From assembly GCA_021161555.1 (NCBI GenBank), contig JAGHAI010000102.1, forward strand, positions 1-36,664: 36,664 nt of DNA, written 5' to 3'. This stretch comes from a bacterium (GTDB lineage Bacteria > UBP14 > UBA6098 > B30-G16). The notes under the pieces are model-generated. The model made no database searches. It worked only from the letters and a program-made list of their open reading frames with translations, and had not been told where the DNA came from. Made by a program: the position numbers and the translations under genes. Of this stretch, positions 34,555 to 36,664 are shown piece by piece; positions within the stretch are counted from its first letter, which is position 1; each line of letters opens with the position of its first letter.

Positions 34555-36471
34555 ATGTTCCGAAGGATACTTGCGCTATTTATCATTTTTGCCGCATTTT
34601 TGGATGTTTATGCTGTGATGTTTCCCAAAATACCTGTATCGGAAACTTTTGGTTCGTCGGGATGTGGCGCATGCAGACATTTTGATGAGCAGATGGGAGA
34701 AGTCTATCCGCCTTATATTGATTCCGTCGCTGTGGTGCTGAATATCGGCGGAATCACTCCTGAAGATGCATATTCGCGGATTGATTTTTACAGAGATTTT
34801 TATCCAATAGGTGGTATTCCCTGGACCGCTCTCGACGGAGTTGATATGGACCATTTCACAGCGCCGTCCGTTATGGATAGTGCTGTGTATATTTTTCACC
34901 GAACGCCTTTGTCTCCCATTGGGTTCGACCTGTTGTATTACGACCACGATTCAATTGTCGTTCAAATTTATACCGATTCGCTTTCGTATGCTGGCGAATG
35001 GTCGCTTGTGGTAGTTGTGGAGCGCGATTCCATAGACCTCGGCGATGATTTAATCGCCAATTGGGTGTGCAAGGGGATAATAACCCCTGATACGGGGGAG
35101 TTAATAGATATTGAAGCAGGTGTTCCATATCGCTGGAAGTGTGATAATATCATTCCTGCGGATGATGATGCAGGTTTGTATCGCGCTGTGTTCTGGCTGC
35201 AAAAGCCACACGATACGGAAATTGCAAACGCATATCACACGAGTCTTCGCCCGCGATTGCCCTTTGACTTCGAAGTGGTGCAGGATAAAAGGCGATATAT
35301 CATTCCTGCTGGTGAGATAATCGATGTGGGTATTATGCTTAAAAATTGGGGTTTGATGGACGATACATATCACACATATCTTGAATGGGATGCGCCTTCG
35401 GGCTGGGAATTTTTCTACAATTTCCCTGCGGAGCCAACTTCCGCCGATATTTTCGTCCGTGCCTTTGGAGATACCGTTTTTTCGATTTCATTTGTAGCGC
35501 CGTCTGTGGGAGTTGCAGACATCAGGTTTCTGACTTATTCCGACAGCATTCCCGATAGAATTGACACTCTTTTCTTTCAGGTGAATGCGGGCAAGGAATA
35601 TCTTCTCGTGTGTGATTCACCAACGCCTGATGATTCTGCTATTTACAAGGAAGCGATGGACGAACTTGGTGTGGATTATGTATATTGGGATACTCATCGT
35701 GATGGGACGCTTTTCAATGTCGATGAGGTCGGTGCAAGACGGATTTTCTGGTTCTGCGGCGAAGATACAGTGGAAAACATCTTCGGCGATGAAAGACAGG
35801 CGCTGGAGAATTTTTTGTTCGACGGCGGGGAACTTTTCATCTGCGGTTCCGGAATAGGCAGAGTTAATAGTTCTTCCTTTTTGTTCTTCAGCGATGCGCT
35901 TGGCTGTCATTATGACGGTGTCGCAGATGATTTCGCCAGTGCTGTGGCGTTGCCGTTGTATCCATTTATGGGATTTTTCGGAAATATCGAAGATGTTGTA
36001 TCGGCTGAAAAATTTTCCCCCGAAGAAACCAATGGCGGAAGAACGATTCTGCTATATCCCGATGGTTTTCCCGCTGCTGTGACAAAGGTGCAGGACGATT
36101 CGAAATCGATAATCGTTGGTTTTCCCATAGAAAAATTTTCAGGGCACGGTTTTGCTGATTTTTTCCAGCGGTGCTGGGAATTCTTCGACATCGGCTGGTC
36201 TGGTATTTCTGAAAAAGATATTCCTCAAAATCTTTCGGTGAATATTTTCCCCAATCCCTTCAATTCCGTCTGCGAGATTTACATCTTTTCGCCATCTGCG
36301 GGTGATTTGAGGATTTTCGATGTTTCGGGGCATAGCGTTGCACAGTTTCCAGTTGCAAGCGGACAAAATAGAATTAAATGGCGCGCCGATGGAATGAATT
36401 CGGGTGTGTATATATATCGGGTAGATGCAGAAAAAAATACATCTGCGGGAAAAATTGTATTTGTTAAATAA
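34555..36471 (+). CDS. Secreted thioredoxin-like protein with T9SS-type sorting domain
   Basis: This 638-aa exported protein has a signal peptide (first 20 residues, ending DVYA). A thioredoxin-like domain follows, with CGAC at residues 37-40 in GSSGCGACRHF and a cis-proline-type loop GGIPWTALDG. The middle is beta-rich. A region at about 345-545 resembles a ThuA/glutamine-amidotransferase-like fold (FLFDGGELFICGSG). The last 75 residues are a type A T9SS sorting domain: NIFPNPFNS, LRIFDVSG, GVYIYRV, ending GKIVFVK. It should be delivered to the outer membrane surface. The layout recalls Omp28-like thioredoxin proteins of FCB bacteria. ATG at 34555 has GGAGAG upstream; the TTG at 34516 lies in the terminator stem. 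Confidence 0.82.
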   Translation: MFRRILALFIIFAAFLDVYAVMFPKIPVSETFGSSGCGACRHFDEQMGEVYPPYIDSVAVVLNIGGITPEDAYSRIDFYRDFYPIGGIPWTALDGVDMDHFTAPSVMDSAVYIFHRTPLSPIGFDLLYYDHDSIVVQIYTDSLSYAGEWSLVVVVERDSIDLGDDLIANWVCKGIITPDTGELIDIEAGVPYRWKCDNIIPADDDAGLYRAVFWLQKPHDTEIANAYHTSLRPRLPFDFEVVQDKRRYIIPAGEIIDVGIMLKNWGLMDDTYHTYLEWDAPSGWEFFYNFPAEPTSADIFVRAFGDTVFSISFVAPSVGVADIRFLTYSDSIPDRIDTLFFQVNAGKEYLLVCDSPTPDDSAIYKEAMDELGVDYVYWDTHRDGTLFNVDEVGARRIFWFCGEDTVENIFGDERQALENFLFDGGELFICGSGIGRVNSSSFLFFSDALGCHYDGVADDFASAVALPLYPFMGFFGNIEDVVSAEKFSPEETNGGRTILLYPDGFPAAVTKVQDDSKSIIVGFPIEKFSGHGFADFFQRCWEFFDIGWSGISEKDIPQNLSVNIFPNPFNSVCEIYIFSPSAGDLRIFDVSGHSVAQFPVASGQNRIKWRADGMNSGVYIYRVDAEKNTSAGKIVFVK

Positions 36472-36585
36472 TATGTCGTTATCTTTTCCGAATTGTCTTC
36501 TACGGGTTCAGGTTGCGCTTTCAAAAACTTCTTGCGCTTGCTAAATTCTTTTTTATCTTTTTCGCCAAGTTACAAAGGAGGATTT
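36472..36585. promoter_or_regulatory. Spacer upstream of ahcY with a possible weak promoter
   Basis: The spacer contains TTGCGC (36532-36537) and TATCTT (36554-36559) separated by 16 bp, and a strong AAAGGAGG (36575-36582) just before the ATG. TTGCGCTT occurs twice (36513-36520 and 36532-36539). I found no clear S-adenosylhomocysteine riboswitch or terminator here. Confidence 0.3.
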
Positions 36586-36664
36586 ATGATTGCGCATCAT
36601 ATCAGGGATGAGAATTTGAAGGAACTTGGAATTAAACGAATTGAGTGGGCGGAGAGGGATATGC
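36586..36664 (+). CDS. ahcY: Adenosylhomocysteinase, N-terminal fragment (cut by window end)
   Basis: Only the first 26 codons are inside the window. They read like the start of S-adenosylhomocysteine hydrolase, which splits SAH into adenosine and homocysteine in the methyl cycle. LGIKRIEWAERDM matches the conserved N-terminal helix ahead of the MPGL motif. AAAGGAGG lies at a good distance from the ATG. The call rests on about 20 residues and position only. Confidence 0.65.
   Translation, partial: MIAHHIRDENLKELGIKRIEWAERDM

Noticed and set aside
36472-36585. SAH riboswitch before ahcY
   Set aside because: The spacer lacks recognisable paired GC-rich helices; only a weak promoter and a ribosome binding site can be seen.
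1-36664. tRNA or rRNA genes, CRISPR arrays, insertion sequences
   Set aside because: No cloverleaf, rRNA signature, regularly spaced DNA repeat or transposase was seen; the repeats in the giant gene are coding.

Overview
The window is one contiguous piece of a bacterial chromosome of moderate GC with long AT-rich intergenic stretches. Gene content points to a diderm with a meso-DAP peptidoglycan. The evidence is a MurE with a DNPR motif, an OmpA-type peptidoglycan-binding lipoprotein-like protein with PD40 repeats, a PpiD-like periplasmic chaperone, and a secreted protein with a type IX secretion (T9SS) style C-terminal sorting domain. That combination is typical of the Fibrobacteres-Chlorobi-Bacteroidetes (FCB) superphylum and nearby candidate phyla (Cloacimonadota, WOR-3, Zixibacteria and similar). 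I cannot place it more precisely from the sequence alone.

Layout. (1) 68-1936, plus strand: PpiD/SurA-like peptidyl-prolyl isomerase. (2) 2008-6274, minus strand, two transcription units. The distal one encodes a SAM methyltransferase and endonuclease III. The proximal one encodes a TPR-PD40-OmpA envelope protein and the alpha subunit of class I fumarase, and ends in a clear intrinsic terminator. (3) 6275-6728: a 454-bp divergent intergenic region with a sigma70-like promoter and four GTGG direct repeats at exact 10-bp spacing, the expected MraZ operator. (4) 6729-24506, plus strand: a complete dcw (division and cell wall) cluster in the order mraZ-rsmH-ftsL-ftsI-murE-murF-(85-aa membrane protein)-mraY-murD-ftsW-murG-murC-murB-ftsQ-ftsA-ftsZ. 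Most junctions overlap by 1 to 32 nt, so it probably works as one or a few long transcripts. (5) 24558-25266, minus strand: rlmH and a small unrecognised ORF upstream of it. (6) 25318-26088: a class I glutamine amidotransferase-like (PuuD family) hydrolase with a TTG start. (7) 26225-34435: a giant secreted protein (2736 aa) with Asp-box/BNR repeats followed by about 19 divergent InlB-B-like repeats. It is followed by (8) 34555-36471, a secreted protein with a thioredoxin-like CGAC motif and a T9SS-type sorting domain, and (9) the first 26 codons of adenosylhomocysteinase at the right edge.

How the genes work together. The dcw block supplies the cytoplasmic steps of peptidoglycan precursor synthesis (MurB, C, D, E, F), the lipid-linked steps (MraY, MurG), septal polymerisation and cross-linking (FtsW, FtsI), and the divisome scaffold (FtsL, FtsQ, FtsA, FtsZ). 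MraZ probably autoregulates it through the four-repeat operator. The flanking genes on the left are envelope biogenesis and housekeeping. The right third is an accessory, cell-surface or secreted module.

The points most worth following up are the unnamed membrane protein between murF and mraY, the four-repeat MraZ operator, the altered RsmH motif, the fumarase alpha subunit without its beta partner, and the cysteine-rich giant repeat protein next to a thioredoxin-motif T9SS cargo.
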